Source: Saprospiraceae bacterium
Lineage (GTDB): Bacteria > Bacteroidota > Bacteroidia > Chitinophagales > Saprospiraceae
Assembly (NCBI GenBank): GCA_019694255.1
Contig: JAIBCI010000083.1
Span: 1 to 60,902, forward strand
Reading direction: 5' to 3'
Length of the DNA stretch: 60,902 nucleotides
A program made the position numbers and the translations under genes. Shown here one piece after another: positions 1-8,178 of the stretch (positions are counted from its first letter, which is position 1; each line of letters begins with the position of its first letter). The notes under the pieces were generated by a model. The model made no database searches. It saw only the letters and a program-made list of their open reading frames with translations, and was not told the DNA's origin.

Positions 1-2040
1 GGTGGTGATGCCGCAAAACGCAAACGGAAAAGAAAGGCCGTCACAGTTAATGATATTAAAGATTCTGGCCGTGGTGGTGCGCGGGGAGGAGGCAGATCAG
101 ACGATGAAGTCAAAGCCGTATCCCAAAAAGAAGTCGAGGAGAAAATCAAAGCCACGATGGCCCGACTTCAGATTGGCGGCAAAAACAAAAGACAGAAAAT
201 ACGTCGTGACAAGCGCGATGAGAAGCGCGAACGCGCTGAAATTGCAGAAGCAAGCCAAAACAAAGATGTTATTCAGCTTTCAGAGTTCGTGACCGTATCC
301 GAACTGGCCAGTCTGATGGAAGTGCCTGTTACGGATGTGATCATGACCTGTATGAATATGGGTATAATTGTCTCTATTAACCAGCGGATCGATGCCGAGG
401 TGATTGAAATTCTTGCGGAAGAATTCAATAAAACCATCGAATTCATTTCAGCGGAAGAAGAAGTAGAGACAGAAGAAGAGATTGTTGATGATACAAGTGA
501 TCTGGTGCCGCGCGCACCGATTGTAACCGTAATGGGTCACGTAGACCACGGTAAGACATCACTCCTCGATTATATCCGAAGTGCGAATGTCGTATCCGGT
601 GAAGCCGGAGGTATTACACAGCACATCGGTGCCTACGAAGTGAGCTTGCCCAATGGCAAAAAAATTACCTTCCTTGATACACCCGGCCACGAAGCCTTTA
701 CGGCGATGCGTGCCCGCGGTGCCAAGTTGACCGACGTTGCAGTTATAATTATCGCCGCGGATGATCACATCATGCCGCAAACGCGTGAAGCAATTTCGCA
801 TGCTCAGGCAGCCAATGTACCCATGGTCTTCGCCATCAACAAGGTTGATAAAAATGGTGCAGACCCTGAAAGAATCAAAAATGAACTTTCTCAGATGAAT
901 CTACTCGTGGATTCCTGGGGTGGTAAATATTCTTCTCAGGAGATCTCTGCAAAATCAGGACTTGGTATCGATGAATTGCTTGAAAAAATACAGCTGGAAG
1001 CTGAGGTTCTTGAGCTCAAAGCCAATCCTGACCGAGAGGCTACAGGTACGATCATCGAGGCATCACTTGACAAGGGTCGCGGATATGTTACAAAGATTCT
1101 TGTGCAGAACGGAACCCTTCATATTGGAGATGTGATTCTGGCCGGAGAATACAGCGGAAAGGTCAAAGCAATGTTTAACGAGAGAGGCCAGAAAGTTAAA
1201 ACCGCTGGTCCTTCTGTCCCCGTAATGGTATTGGGAATTACCGGTGCGCCCAGTGCCGGCGAGAAATTTAAAGTCATGGAAGATGAATCTGAAGCCAGAC
1301 TCATCGCCTCTAAAAAAGCGCAGATTTCCCGAGAGCAGGCCGCCCGCGCCTCCAAACGTATTTCGCTGGATGAAATTGGTCGCCGACTTGCCCTGGGCAA
1401 TTTCAAGGAGCTGAGACTGATTGTCAAAGGGGATGTGGACGGATCTGTAGAAGCGCTTTCTGATAGTCTGATCAAGCTGTCTGTAGAAAAAATCAAAGTC
1501 AGTGTTATACATAAGGCCGTAGGACAAATTATCGAATCTGATGTACTGCTCGCCTCTGCTTCTGATGCGATCATTATCGGATTCCAGGTAAGACCTTCAG
1601 CCGCTGCACGCAATCTGGCAGAAAAAGAAGGCGTGGAGATCAAATGCTACTCGATTATCTATGAAGCCATTGAAGAGGTCAAACTTGCCATGGAAGGGTT
1701 ACTGGAGCCAACCAAGGAAGAAAAAGTTGTAGGCACACTAGAAGTGCGCGAGATCTTCAAAGTATCCAAAGTAGGATCAATCGCCGGATGTATGGTTACC
1801 GATGGAAAAGTATCCAGATCGAACCATGTCCGAGTGATCCGGGACGGTATTGTGATCTACCCGAACAGGGAAGGAGTCACTGCTGAACTCGCTTCGCTCA
1901 AACGGTTTAAGGATGATGCCAAAGAGGTTTCCAAGAATATGGAATGCGGCGTCAACGTTAAAAACTTTAACGACATCAAGGCCGGAGATATTATTGAAGC
2001 TTACGAGATTACCGAAGTAAAGCAAAAGCTGGGCTCCTGA
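1..2040 (+). CDS. infB: Translation initiation factor IF-2, 3' part (N-terminus outside window)
   Basis: IF-2 is the GTPase that brings initiator fMet-tRNA to the 30S subunit and promotes subunit joining. The reading frame is open from the first base of the window, so the gene starts upstream; 679 residues are visible. A basic, Gly/Lys/Arg-rich stretch typical of the IF-2 N-terminal linker comes first. The IF-2N helical domain follows ([16 protein letters not shown]). The G domain carries the P-loop GHVDHGKT (bases 535-558), DTPGHEAF and NKVD. The C-terminal beta-barrel and fMet-tRNA-binding domains run to the stop. An internal ATG at 157 falls inside the linker and is probably not the true start. 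The beginning of the long N-terminal extension usual in Bacteroidota is missing. Identification is very secure. Confidence 0.97.
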   Translation, partial: GGDAAKRKRKRKAVTVNDIKDSGRGGARGGGRSDDEVKAVSQKEVEEKIKATMARLQIGGKNKRQKIRRDKRDEKRERAEIAEASQNKDVIQLSEFVTVSELASLMEVPVTDVIMTCMNMGIIVSINQRIDAEVIEILAEEFNKTIEFISAEEEVETEEEIVDDTSDLVPRAPIVTVMGHVDHGKTSLLDYIRSANVVSGEAGGITQHIGAYEVSLPNGKKITFLDTPGHEAFTAMRARGAKLTDVAVIIIAADDHIMPQTREAISHAQAANVPMVFAINKVDKNGADPERIKNELSQMNLLVDSWGGKYSSQEISAKSGLGIDELLEKIQLEAEVLELKANPDREATGTIIEASLDKGRGYVTKILVQNGTLHIGDVILAGEYSGKVKAMFNERGQKVKTAGPSVPVMVLGITGAPSAGEKFKVMEDESEARLIASKKAQISREQAARASKRISLDEIGRRLALGNFKELRLIVKGDVDGSVEALSDSLIKLSVEKIKVSVIHKAVGQIIESDVLLASASDAIIIGFQVRPSAAARNLAEKEGVEIKCYSIIYEAIEEVKLAMEGLLEPTKEEKVVGTLEVREIFKVSKVGSIAGCMVTDGKVSRSNHVRVIRDGIVIYPNREGVTAELASLKRFKDDAKEVSKNMECGVNVKNFNDIKAGDIIEAYEITEVKQKLGS

Positions 2041-2160
2041 GTTTAACAGCGCCCACAAGGGTGAATGTCCTGACAACACTATTGCTGTAAGTTTAATCTA
2101 TCATGGCGCATTGGCTCTGTACATTCAAACCAGTTACTGAAAATGTATGGAAGAGTTGAT

Positions 2161-2336
2161 TTCAACCCAGATTTTGCAGTTAGGAGCCTATTTCAAGACA
2201 AACTGACTTCAAAATCAAGACTTTACTTTTCGTTTGATTCGTAAGTATAGCTCCATTATATTTCCTCATCAAAAGCCTTGATTTTATTGCCATTTTACCT
2301 TTCACTACGAGTCCTAACTGCAAAATCTGGGTTCAA
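2161..2336. mobile_element. MITE-like element with 20-bp perfect terminal inverted repeats and 5-bp TSD
   Basis: The intergenic region 2041-2385 contains a short non-coding element. Its left end CCCAGATTTTGCAGTTAGGA (2166-2185) is the exact reverse complement of its right end (2312-2331). Both ends are flanked by the same 5 bp, TTCAA (2161-2165 and 2332-2336), as expected for a target-site duplication. The 166-bp element has no ORF. A weaker subterminal inverted similarity (AAAATCAAGxCTTT) continues inward. This architecture is that of a MITE mobilised in trans by a transposase sharing the ends; no transposase lies in the window. The rest of the gap shows no terminator or gene. Confidence 0.85.
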
Positions 2337-2385
2337 TATGATCTCCATCGATTACTTTCGTAATTGATCAGGAAACCTCACAACC

Positions 2386-3603
2386 ATGAAATCATTTTTT
2401 CTGCTTTGTATTGCATGCCTTTCGCTGACGCTCAGAGCACAGGAATGGGGCGATTTATATCATTTCAATCCGGAACAAACACTCCAGAAAATAAGATTTC
2501 ACGACCCTTCTCTGGGCCTTACCGTAGGATCACTTTACAATGGCTCTACAAAGAATATTCACCGCACGATTGATGGTGGCAAAACCTGGACGGATCACTC
2601 CTCCGGTTATACCGGGACGCGTTTTATGGATATTTTTTATGTTGAAGATTCCGTCGTATTCATGAGTGGTAATGATGGTCTGATCCTGCGCTCGCTCGAT
2701 GGGGGCAGGAATTGGGTGACACTGAAGACCGGCACGACAGAACAACTCTGGGGGCTTTGGTTTCAGAACAGAAAAACTGGTTTTGCAGTTGGCTCAAACG
2801 GCATTATCCTGAGGACAACCAATGGTGGGACCGTTTGGGATGAAATTCCCTCGGGCGTCAATAACTTGTTGTACGATGTGGTTTTTACACCTTCAGGTAA
2901 AGGATTTGCCAGCGGTAGCAATATTTTGCTTCAGACAGAAAATGGTGGTGACAGTTGGTCGCCGGTTACAGGTTTTCCCTTTAAAGCGCCGGCGGATTGG
3001 ATCCGAAGCATTCGTTTTTTGGATGACAACAATGGGTTTGCATGTGCAGACATCGGTAGGATCTACCGCACGACCGATGGTGGTACGAGCTGGGAACGTC
3101 TTAATTCACCAACAACAGAACCCCTTTTCGATATTGACTTTCTGGATCAGGATCATGGACTGATCTGTGGTTTTAACGGTACCATTCTTCGGACTGCCAA
3201 TGGTGGTGATGCCTGGTTTCCCATGTCCAGTCCACTGGGGAATGAACATCTCTATTCTGTGGATATCACAAGTTCAGGAGAAGCTTATATCTGCACTCAT
3301 TTCGGACATATTCTCAAGCTGCAAAAACTTGTCAATACCAATGATTGGCAATGGACTGAATTAGAGATTTTTCCTAATCCAACACTCGATTACATCAACC
3401 TTCGATTTTTAATTGAAGGCGATTTGTCTGGCAAATTACTTTATGAGATCAGCGACATGTCCGGGAGAATCGCCATAAAGGGTGAGGTTTGTACAGTTTC
3501 CGAACAGATTTCTGTAAAGCAGCTGGCAACGGGCAACTATATGCTCAAAGTCTTCGACAAAGAACATGTCTCTTCGCAGTCTATTCAATTGATAAAACAT
3601 TAA
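2386..3603 (+). CDS. Secreted Ycf48-like beta-propeller protein with T9SS sorting domain
   Basis: This is a predicted exported protein of 405 residues. Residues 1-18 form a signal peptide ending at LRA-Q. Six repeats of about 45 residues follow, each with a T-x-(D/N)-GG-x-x-W signature (for example TIDGGKTWTD, SLDGGRNWVT, TTDGGTSWER). This signature marks BNR/Ycf48-type beta-propeller blades. The last 80 residues begin with FPNPTLDYINLRF and end in a short basic tail, which matches a T9SS type A (Por secretion) sorting domain, so the protein is probably released or anchored at the cell surface. Substrate and role are unknown. The upstream gap carries the MITE, and the next gene follows after 24 bp. 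In Bacteroidota, Ycf48-like propellers are common secreted modules and do not imply photosystem assembly. Confidence 0.85.
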   Translation: MKSFFLLCIACLSLTLRAQEWGDLYHFNPEQTLQKIRFHDPSLGLTVGSLYNGSTKNIHRTIDGGKTWTDHSSGYTGTRFMDIFYVEDSVVFMSGNDGLILRSLDGGRNWVTLKTGTTEQLWGLWFQNRKTGFAVGSNGIILRTTNGGTVWDEIPSGVNNLLYDVVFTPSGKGFASGSNILLQTENGGDSWSPVTGFPFKAPADWIRSIRFLDDNNGFACADIGRIYRTTDGGTSWERLNSPTTEPLFDIDFLDQDHGLICGFNGTILRTANGGDAWFPMSSPLGNEHLYSVDITSSGEAYICTHFGHILKLQKLVNTNDWQWTELEIFPNPTLDYINLRFLIEGDLSGKLLYEISDMSGRIAIKGEVCTVSEQISVKQLATGNYMLKVFDKEHVSSQSIQLIKH

Positions 3604-3627
3604 ATTATTTCATTTAAAATCAACTTT

Positions 3628-4059
3628 ATGATGCAAACAAAAATCAACTGGATCGCTCTTCTTACAGCCGTCATCACAGGCATGGCCATTGGATTCCTCT
3701 GGTACGGCTTTTTATTCACAAGCCAATGGATGTCCGGCAACGGTATGACGATGGAAGGTGATCGTATTCTGAAAGACGGCGTCGAAATGCCAAAATCCAT
3801 GCTGCCCATGATCGTAAATATCATTACGCTGATGGTGTATGCATATTTTATCAACTGGCTGATCACCAAATCAGCTTCCTTCGGCTATGCTTCAGGTGCA
3901 ACGCTTGGCGCTGTACTTGGTATTATTTCCTTCTTTGGAATTTACACTGCCAATCGCTTTAATTTTAAACCTACCAGCTTGTCCATGGTAGATGGGAGTT
4001 ATATGCTTGTACTCTTTACCGTGATGGCTGCAATCATCGGTGGCTGGAGAGCCAAATGA
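3628..4059 (+). CDS. DUF1761-family membrane protein
   Basis: This is a 143-residue integral membrane protein with four hydrophobic segments, at roughly residues 8-28, 55-75, 83-103 and 120-139. The first segment carries the conserved GFLWYGFLF region, followed by W-x-x-GNGM, typical of the DUF1761 family. The function of that family is not established. The gene lies 24 bp after the Ycf48-like cargo and is followed by a strong intrinsic terminator at 4086-4120, so the two genes may be co-transcribed. The ATG at 3628 is followed directly by a second Met, either of which could initiate. I am fairly sure of the family and can say nothing about substrate or partner. Confidence 0.8.
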   Translation: MMQTKINWIALLTAVITGMAIGFLWYGFLFTSQWMSGNGMTMEGDRILKDGVEMPKSMLPMIVNIITLMVYAYFINWLITKSASFGYASGATLGAVLGIISFFGIYTANRFNFKPTSLSMVDGSYMLVLFTVMAAIIGGWRAK

Positions 4060-4085
4060 TTATTTGAATATTTCTCATCAATGAA

Positions 4086-4120
4086 AGAAATACTTCCTGA
4101 AGTCATCTGGAAGTATTTCT
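4086..4120 (+). terminator. Intrinsic terminator after the DUF1761 gene
   Basis: A 12-bp perfect stem AGAAATACTTCC (4086-4097) pairs with GGAAGTATTTCT (4109-4120) across an 11-nt loop. A T-run follows on the plus strand (4120-4124), 27 bp after the DUF1761 stop codon. Confidence 0.85.
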
Positions 4121-4190
4121 TTTTCAAGATTTACCAGGAATAAATTTGTTTAGTCGTCATCGGGAATAGACGTTCCTTCATCCAAGGCAA

Positions 4191-4664
4191 TTATTTTACT
4201 TCACTGCTGTCGGTATGAATAATTAGACTGTCATTTCGGTACAGGTATTCTTTTTCGACTGTACCATCTTCAAGGAATGACTTAAATGATCCATTGCGAA
4301 GTCCATCTTTAAATTCTGCGAGCACTTTGATTTTGCCTGAAGGATAGAATACACTATCCATACCTTCAATTTTCCCATCCACAAGATGTTGTATTTCGTA
4401 GAGCTGTCCTTCTTTCAGGTAATAGGTACTGCGCCCTTCCTGCTTATTATTTTTGAATAATCTGATCTTACTGATTTCGCCTGTGCTGAAGTAATCGAAC
4501 ATCGTATCCTGAATCTGGCCCTGCGCGTCTGTGTAATACTTACGCTTGATATTTCCATTTTCAAATTTCATGATATTCTCCTTATAGGGGCTCTCTTTGG
4601 AATTCTTGCAGGCGACCATAAGAATCAGCGCAGCTGCAATTGGGATTATTTTTTTTCCTGCCAT
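4191..4664 (-). CDS. YwqK/MORN-variant repeat lipoprotein
   Basis: This is a 157-residue predicted lipoprotein. The signal peptide ends in a lipobox, LMVAC, with acylated Cys19. The mature part contains MORN-variant units of the YwqK type, visible as FDYFSTGEISKIRLFKNNKQ, GKIEGMDSVFYPSGK and GLRNGSFKSF. Each unit couples an aromatic/Gly turn to a charged strand. YwqK-like proteins are named after a Bacillus antitoxin, but in Bacteroidota they are mostly envelope proteins of unknown role, so no toxin-antitoxin function is inferred. The gene converges on the DUF1761 gene and is monocistronic by appearance, with its own upstream region of about 110 bp up to the terminator of the peroxidase gene. 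Confidence 0.75.
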   Translation of the reverse strand: MAGKKIIPIAAALILMVACKNSKESPYKENIMKFENGNIKRKYYTDAQGQIQDTMFDYFSTGEISKIRLFKNNKQEGRSTYYLKEGQLYEIQHLVDGKIEGMDSVFYPSGKIKVLAEFKDGLRNGSFKSFLEDGTVEKEYLYRNDSLIIHTDSSEVK

Positions 4665-4772
4665 AAGATAAAATAATTTGTAAAAGTTATTTTTAAAAAA
4701 ACACTCCTGACTTTCTTCTCACTGAGGTATCACAACACTCAATGAGTCAAGATCTTTGAATGTCTCAAAAAA

Positions 4773-4800
4773 AAAGACCTGCACAAAGGTACAGGTCTTT
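4773..4800 (-). terminator. Intrinsic terminator after the cytochrome c peroxidase gene
   Basis: Perfect 9-bp stem AAAGACCTG (4773-4781) / CAGGTCTTT (4792-4800) with a 10-nt loop. Read on the minus strand it is followed by a run of about ten T (complement of 4767-4776), 26 bp after the peroxidase stop. Confidence 0.88.
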
Positions 4801-4826
4801 ACTATTACTTTCAAATTCAGTTAATC

Positions 4827-6182
4827 TTAAAGGCAGCCCATCTGATGTTTTGACTCTGGGTCATTATCTGGGAAACACAACCCGGACATGATAAAATCTG
4901 GCTTATAGCGAACAAGGTTCTCATCATACAATCCGTTTTCGATGAATTCGACCAAATCATCAATTTCACTATGGGTTAGATTGAGCGGCTTGAAACGATA
5001 ATCGATTCGCTCCAATGGGACATTAGGATTTTCAGGAACTGCACTATTGAAGTATTCCACAACATCTCGAAGTGTATACTTACTTGCACCGTGCAAATAA
5101 AAACCAACGCCCTTCAGGTTATACAATTGCGGGACTTTGAATTTGTATAAATCCGCATCGCGCAAGGTAAATCCACCTCTTCCCTTGTTTCTCGCATCCT
5201 GTGGGCCTGTGCGGTAGACTTCATTTGGATTCATATAAAGATCCTTCGCTCCAACCGCTGCAAAACGCTGTCCATTGAATGAAGGGCTGTTATGACAGTT
5301 GATACATCCTGCTTTTCCAAAAAATAACTCAGCTCCTCTCTTTTGTTGTGGTGAAAGTGCTGAGCGGTCTCCTTTTAGCCATTTCTGGAATGGCGCCTGA
5401 TTGGTAAAAATTGTCCTGAAATAAGAAGCAATGGCATTACTGGCGATTTGACGGGTATAACGCTGATCTTCCGGAACATTCGGAAATGCTTTGTCAAACA
5501 TGGTCTTCATACCCAGTTTTTCCATCAATTCTTTTGTTACGACCTGCCGGTGAACAAACAAGGCACGTGTATTATTGGACTCAAGACCTTCCATTCCCAA
5601 ATGATTAATGGCTGTCAGAGAGTCTGCAATGCCCCATGCTGATTGTGTTCCTTCGTTCATTCCATGTGCACCGAAAGCTCCTGACCACAAAGCATTTCGC
5701 ACGTAAGCAAGATTTATTGTTGGCAATGGCCTGGCTCCCTGAGCGTCAACTTCAGAACCATCATACAGGGGATTCTTGTGCCGGAGTTCACCCAGTCTTC
5801 CGAATCCAATGGCCCCATCGGCAATTCCCTGTACACGTCCTGCGGTAAAATTCTTCTCAGGGACATGGCATGAAGAGCAGGAGTACGTATTCAATGAAAC
5901 CGACTTTTTGGCTTCCTGGGCCAATCCGGTTTCAAAAAACAACATTTTCCCAAGTAATACCTTTTCAGCGGTAATGGGATTGTTTGGATCCTGATTTGGA
6001 ATATTGGCATATTCATTACTCTGTGGCATCACATAGAATGACATCCTGCCATTCTCACTGTGATCCTTTATCAGCTCCTCTAATCTGTCATCGATCTCAT
6101 TGGTAATAACACCACTGTCCATCCTGCAGGAGATAAAATAGAGCAGAGAACAAAGGCAAATCCCAGTAAGCAGCTTTTTCAT
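4827..6182 (-). CDS. Di-haem cytochrome c peroxidase (CCP/MauG family) lipoprotein
   Basis: This periplasmic enzyme is expected to reduce hydrogen peroxide with electrons from a cytochrome, or to act as a MauG-like oxidase. Residues 1-19 form a lipoprotein signal ending FISC (Cys19). Two c-type haem motifs are visible: CSSCH at 102-106 (peroxidatic haem domain) and CINCH at 293-297 (electron-transfer haem domain). The length of 451 residues is somewhat above that of simple CcpA, because of an N-terminal extension before the first haem domain. The vanadium-type haloperoxidase gene lies upstream on the same strand, but a terminator and a promoter-like site separate the two, so they are probably separate transcription units using the same oxidant. 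CCP versus MauG activity cannot be settled from the sequence. Confidence 0.92.
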   Translation of the reverse strand: MKKLLTGICLCSLLYFISCRMDSGVITNEIDDRLEELIKDHSENGRMSFYVMPQSNEYANIPNQDPNNPITAEKVLLGKMLFFETGLAQEAKKSVSLNTYSCSSCHVPEKNFTAGRVQGIADGAIGFGRLGELRHKNPLYDGSEVDAQGARPLPTINLAYVRNALWSGAFGAHGMNEGTQSAWGIADSLTAINHLGMEGLESNNTRALFVHRQVVTKELMEKLGMKTMFDKAFPNVPEDQRYTRQIASNAIASYFRTIFTNQAPFQKWLKGDRSALSPQQKRGAELFFGKAGCINCHNSPSFNGQRFAAVGAKDLYMNPNEVYRTGPQDARNKGRGGFTLRDADLYKFKVPQLYNLKGVGFYLHGASKYTLRDVVEYFNSAVPENPNVPLERIDYRFKPLNLTHSEIDDLVEFIENGLYDENLVRYKPDFIMSGLCFPDNDPESKHQMGCL

Positions 6183-6212
6183 TGATTTGGTAGTTTTAAT
6201 ATTTAACCGGCC

Positions 6213-6240
6213 TAAAGATAAAAATATAAAAGAGTTGCAA
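6213..6240 (-). promoter_or_regulatory. Candidate promoter of the cytochrome c peroxidase gene
   Basis: On the minus strand a TATCTTTA box (6220-6213) is one base off the Bacteroidota TAnnTTTG -7 consensus. A TTGC (6240-6237) lies upstream at a spacing close to the usual -33/-7 distance. The box is about 30 bp upstream of the start codon. Confidence 0.4.
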
Positions 6241-6410
6241 GTGCTTTTTTTGTATTTTTTTGACGAAGTGAATAATTGATTACACCAGTAGAGGAACTTA
6301 ATTTATAACTGAGTAACCAATACCTTGAATTGAGTAGATTGATGGAAAGGTTAATCTGCATTTTGAAGTAGATCAAAGTTCATCATTGTAAGAGCCTCCT
6401 TTCATAAAAA

Positions 6411-6436
6411 AGCCCATTCGAAATTTGGAATGGGCT
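6411..6436 (-). terminator. Intrinsic terminator after the haloperoxidase gene
   Basis: Stem AGCCCATTC (6411-6419) pairs with GAATGGGCT (6428-6436) across an 8-nt loop. On the minus strand it is followed by TTTTTT (complement of 6405-6410). Confidence 0.85.
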
Positions 6437-6464
6437 AAAATATCAATAGTCAATTATTTTACAA

Positions 6465-7922
6465 TTACTTCTTCCAAGGAAGCGCTGCCACGCGGGACGC
6501 TACTTCGATTCCAAGACGAACGCCCTCGACGCAGTCCTGACGGATATGAACGCCAAGCGGAATCCTGGATAATGCTTCTTCAAGACCGGCTTCTCCCAAT
6601 GTATTATATGTCCTTGCGGCGCCATAAAACTCCTGACGACCTTCATGACAACGATCTGTAAATTTGGTATTATTGCCATAGACCTGTGCGATCGCGTAGA
6701 AACCACCGCCGCCAAAAGTAGAGTGGCCCGAAGGATATGCCGGGAATGCAGGTGTGATACCTTTAACACCGGTGTATGGGTGATTAAGTGCGGATTCATA
6801 CTCTGGATGATTCATCACTTCCTTGATGAAGTGCTCTGGACGTTCAATATTATAGTAATATTTGGAGTTCCAGCAACAAACTGCAAAGTCATTCAAACTT
6901 AGACCCAACAAAGCGGTAGCATAAACTGCTTTGTCGAGTTTGGAGTTATCATTGACCATGATCTGATCCAGGCAAGCCAATAATCTGGAGGGTGGTGAGA
7001 AAGTTACACCAAAGAGGTCATCGCTCCAGAATTGACCCTCATACTCTTCTGCGAAAGTCAGATTGGTGTAGGAACGATTATATACTTCCTCATTCTCAAT
7101 AAACCATCTTGAACCAGGCTTGTCACTGTATTCGAAGGGAGGTCTGCATATTTTTTGAGATTCAGTCGTGGCAAATGCTCTGAATTTGCCGGCAAAAGGA
7201 AACATACCGCCATCGGGCCCATCATTGGTTGGGGTCCAGCGACCCGGCAGTCTGTTGCCCTGGGCATCCAGACTGTATTTTCTCCAGTCATAATATTGTC
7301 CTTTGGCAGGGTCATTGTTGAGTACATTCAGGTAAGCTTCATGACCCCATTTGTCTGTAGTTGACCAGTTCCATACAGCTCTGGCCACAGATTCACCCCA
7401 TGCCTTTGAATTGGTAAAAGTCACGGTGTTGGTTTTGGTCAGGAATTCCTTTTCATTGCTCAGCTTTAAATTCTGTATTAATTGCTGTGCTTCTGCATTG
7501 GTAATATGTGACCCTTTATCTGATTTGAAAAAGTCAACTTTCTCAAACATTTTACTCATCAAATAAGACTGTACCTCATTCACTACTTCTGGCCAATACA
7601 TGGTCTGTTTGGTATCGAAGTCAGGAAGGTTGGCTTCTACAAACTGAGGAAGGTTTTTGAGTGAATTATATTCCGGCATGCCAGGAACACAGGCTTCATA
7701 AGTTGCCCAGTTGATGTACGCCAGGGCTCTAGGACCAGGGGCAGGGCGAAATCCAAGGGCATCCTTGTCAATTCTTAGAAAAAGCTCACTCCAGTCATAG
7801 ATTACCTTGTTGTCAAAAGATTTCACAAGACTCGTGCTTGTCTCTTCCTGCTCCGTGCGATTACAGGATTGGAATATCAACATTCCAATTACAAGTAAGG
7901 GGAAGAATTTAATTAATTTCAT
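6465..7922 (-). CDS. Vanadium-dependent haloperoxidase-family (PAP2-type) lipoprotein
   Basis: This enzyme would use vanadate and hydrogen peroxide to oxidise halides, or act as a related PAP2 acid phosphatase. Residues 1-20 form a lipoprotein signal (FQSC, Cys20). All three motifs of the superfamily are present and correctly spaced. They are K354-x6-R361-P362, P397-S-G-H400 and S452-R-x5-H459-x3-D463, where His459 would be the vanadate ligand. The size (485 residues) and the long helical N-terminal half resemble bacterial vanadium haloperoxidases more than small PAP2 phosphatases. The neighbouring peroxidase gene uses the same substrate, which supports an oxidant-handling role. Which halide is used, if any, cannot be predicted. 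Confidence 0.88.
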   Translation of the reverse strand: MKLIKFFPLLVIGMLIFQSCNRTEQEETSTSLVKSFDNKVIYDWSELFLRIDKDALGFRPAPGPRALAYINWATYEACVPGMPEYNSLKNLPQFVEANLPDFDTKQTMYWPEVVNEVQSYLMSKMFEKVDFFKSDKGSHITNAEAQQLIQNLKLSNEKEFLTKTNTVTFTNSKAWGESVARAVWNWSTTDKWGHEAYLNVLNNDPAKGQYYDWRKYSLDAQGNRLPGRWTPTNDGPDGGMFPFAGKFRAFATTESQKICRPPFEYSDKPGSRWFIENEEVYNRSYTNLTFAEEYEGQFWSDDLFGVTFSPPSRLLACLDQIMVNDNSKLDKAVYATALLGLSLNDFAVCCWNSKYYYNIERPEHFIKEVMNHPEYESALNHPYTGVKGITPAFPAYPSGHSTFGGGGFYAIAQVYGNNTKFTDRCHEGRQEFYGAARTYNTLGEAGLEEALSRIPLGVHIRQDCVEGVRLGIEVASRVAALPWKK

Positions 7923-8178
7923 GGTTACAGTTGTATTTGAATATAAAATAGGGATTTAGAATTCATTGCCTTTTTTCAAAGTTCGGCACAAAATTATATA
8001 AAAGAAGTATCACAAATCGCTCAAAATTGATAAAAGAATAAAAGATTTTTTAATTTTTAATTTTTGCTCTAAAATTAAAAATAATATATATATAGGATTT
8101 TTTAAATGCATGTTTTATATATTATATTATTTTATAATATATATCTTCATTTTAATTTTTTTGACCAAAAAGCTATTT
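7923..8178. other. AT-rich intergenic region
   Basis: Very AT-rich spacer of 256 bp between the cphA stop and the haloperoxidase start. It includes an imperfect TTTTTAATTTT / AAAATTAAAAA inverted repeat around 8052-8079 and a TATA-rich stretch at 8083-8148. No gene is seen. Confidence 0.5.

Noticed and set aside
1063-1643. Two minus-strand ORFs of 154 and 174 aa inside infB
   Set aside because: They are shadows of the conserved IF-2 frame; their proteins are low-quality and lack recognisable features.
4191-4664. Toxin-antitoxin antitoxin (YwqK)
   Set aside because: It is a lipoprotein without an adjacent toxin gene; the similarity is to the MORN-variant repeat only.
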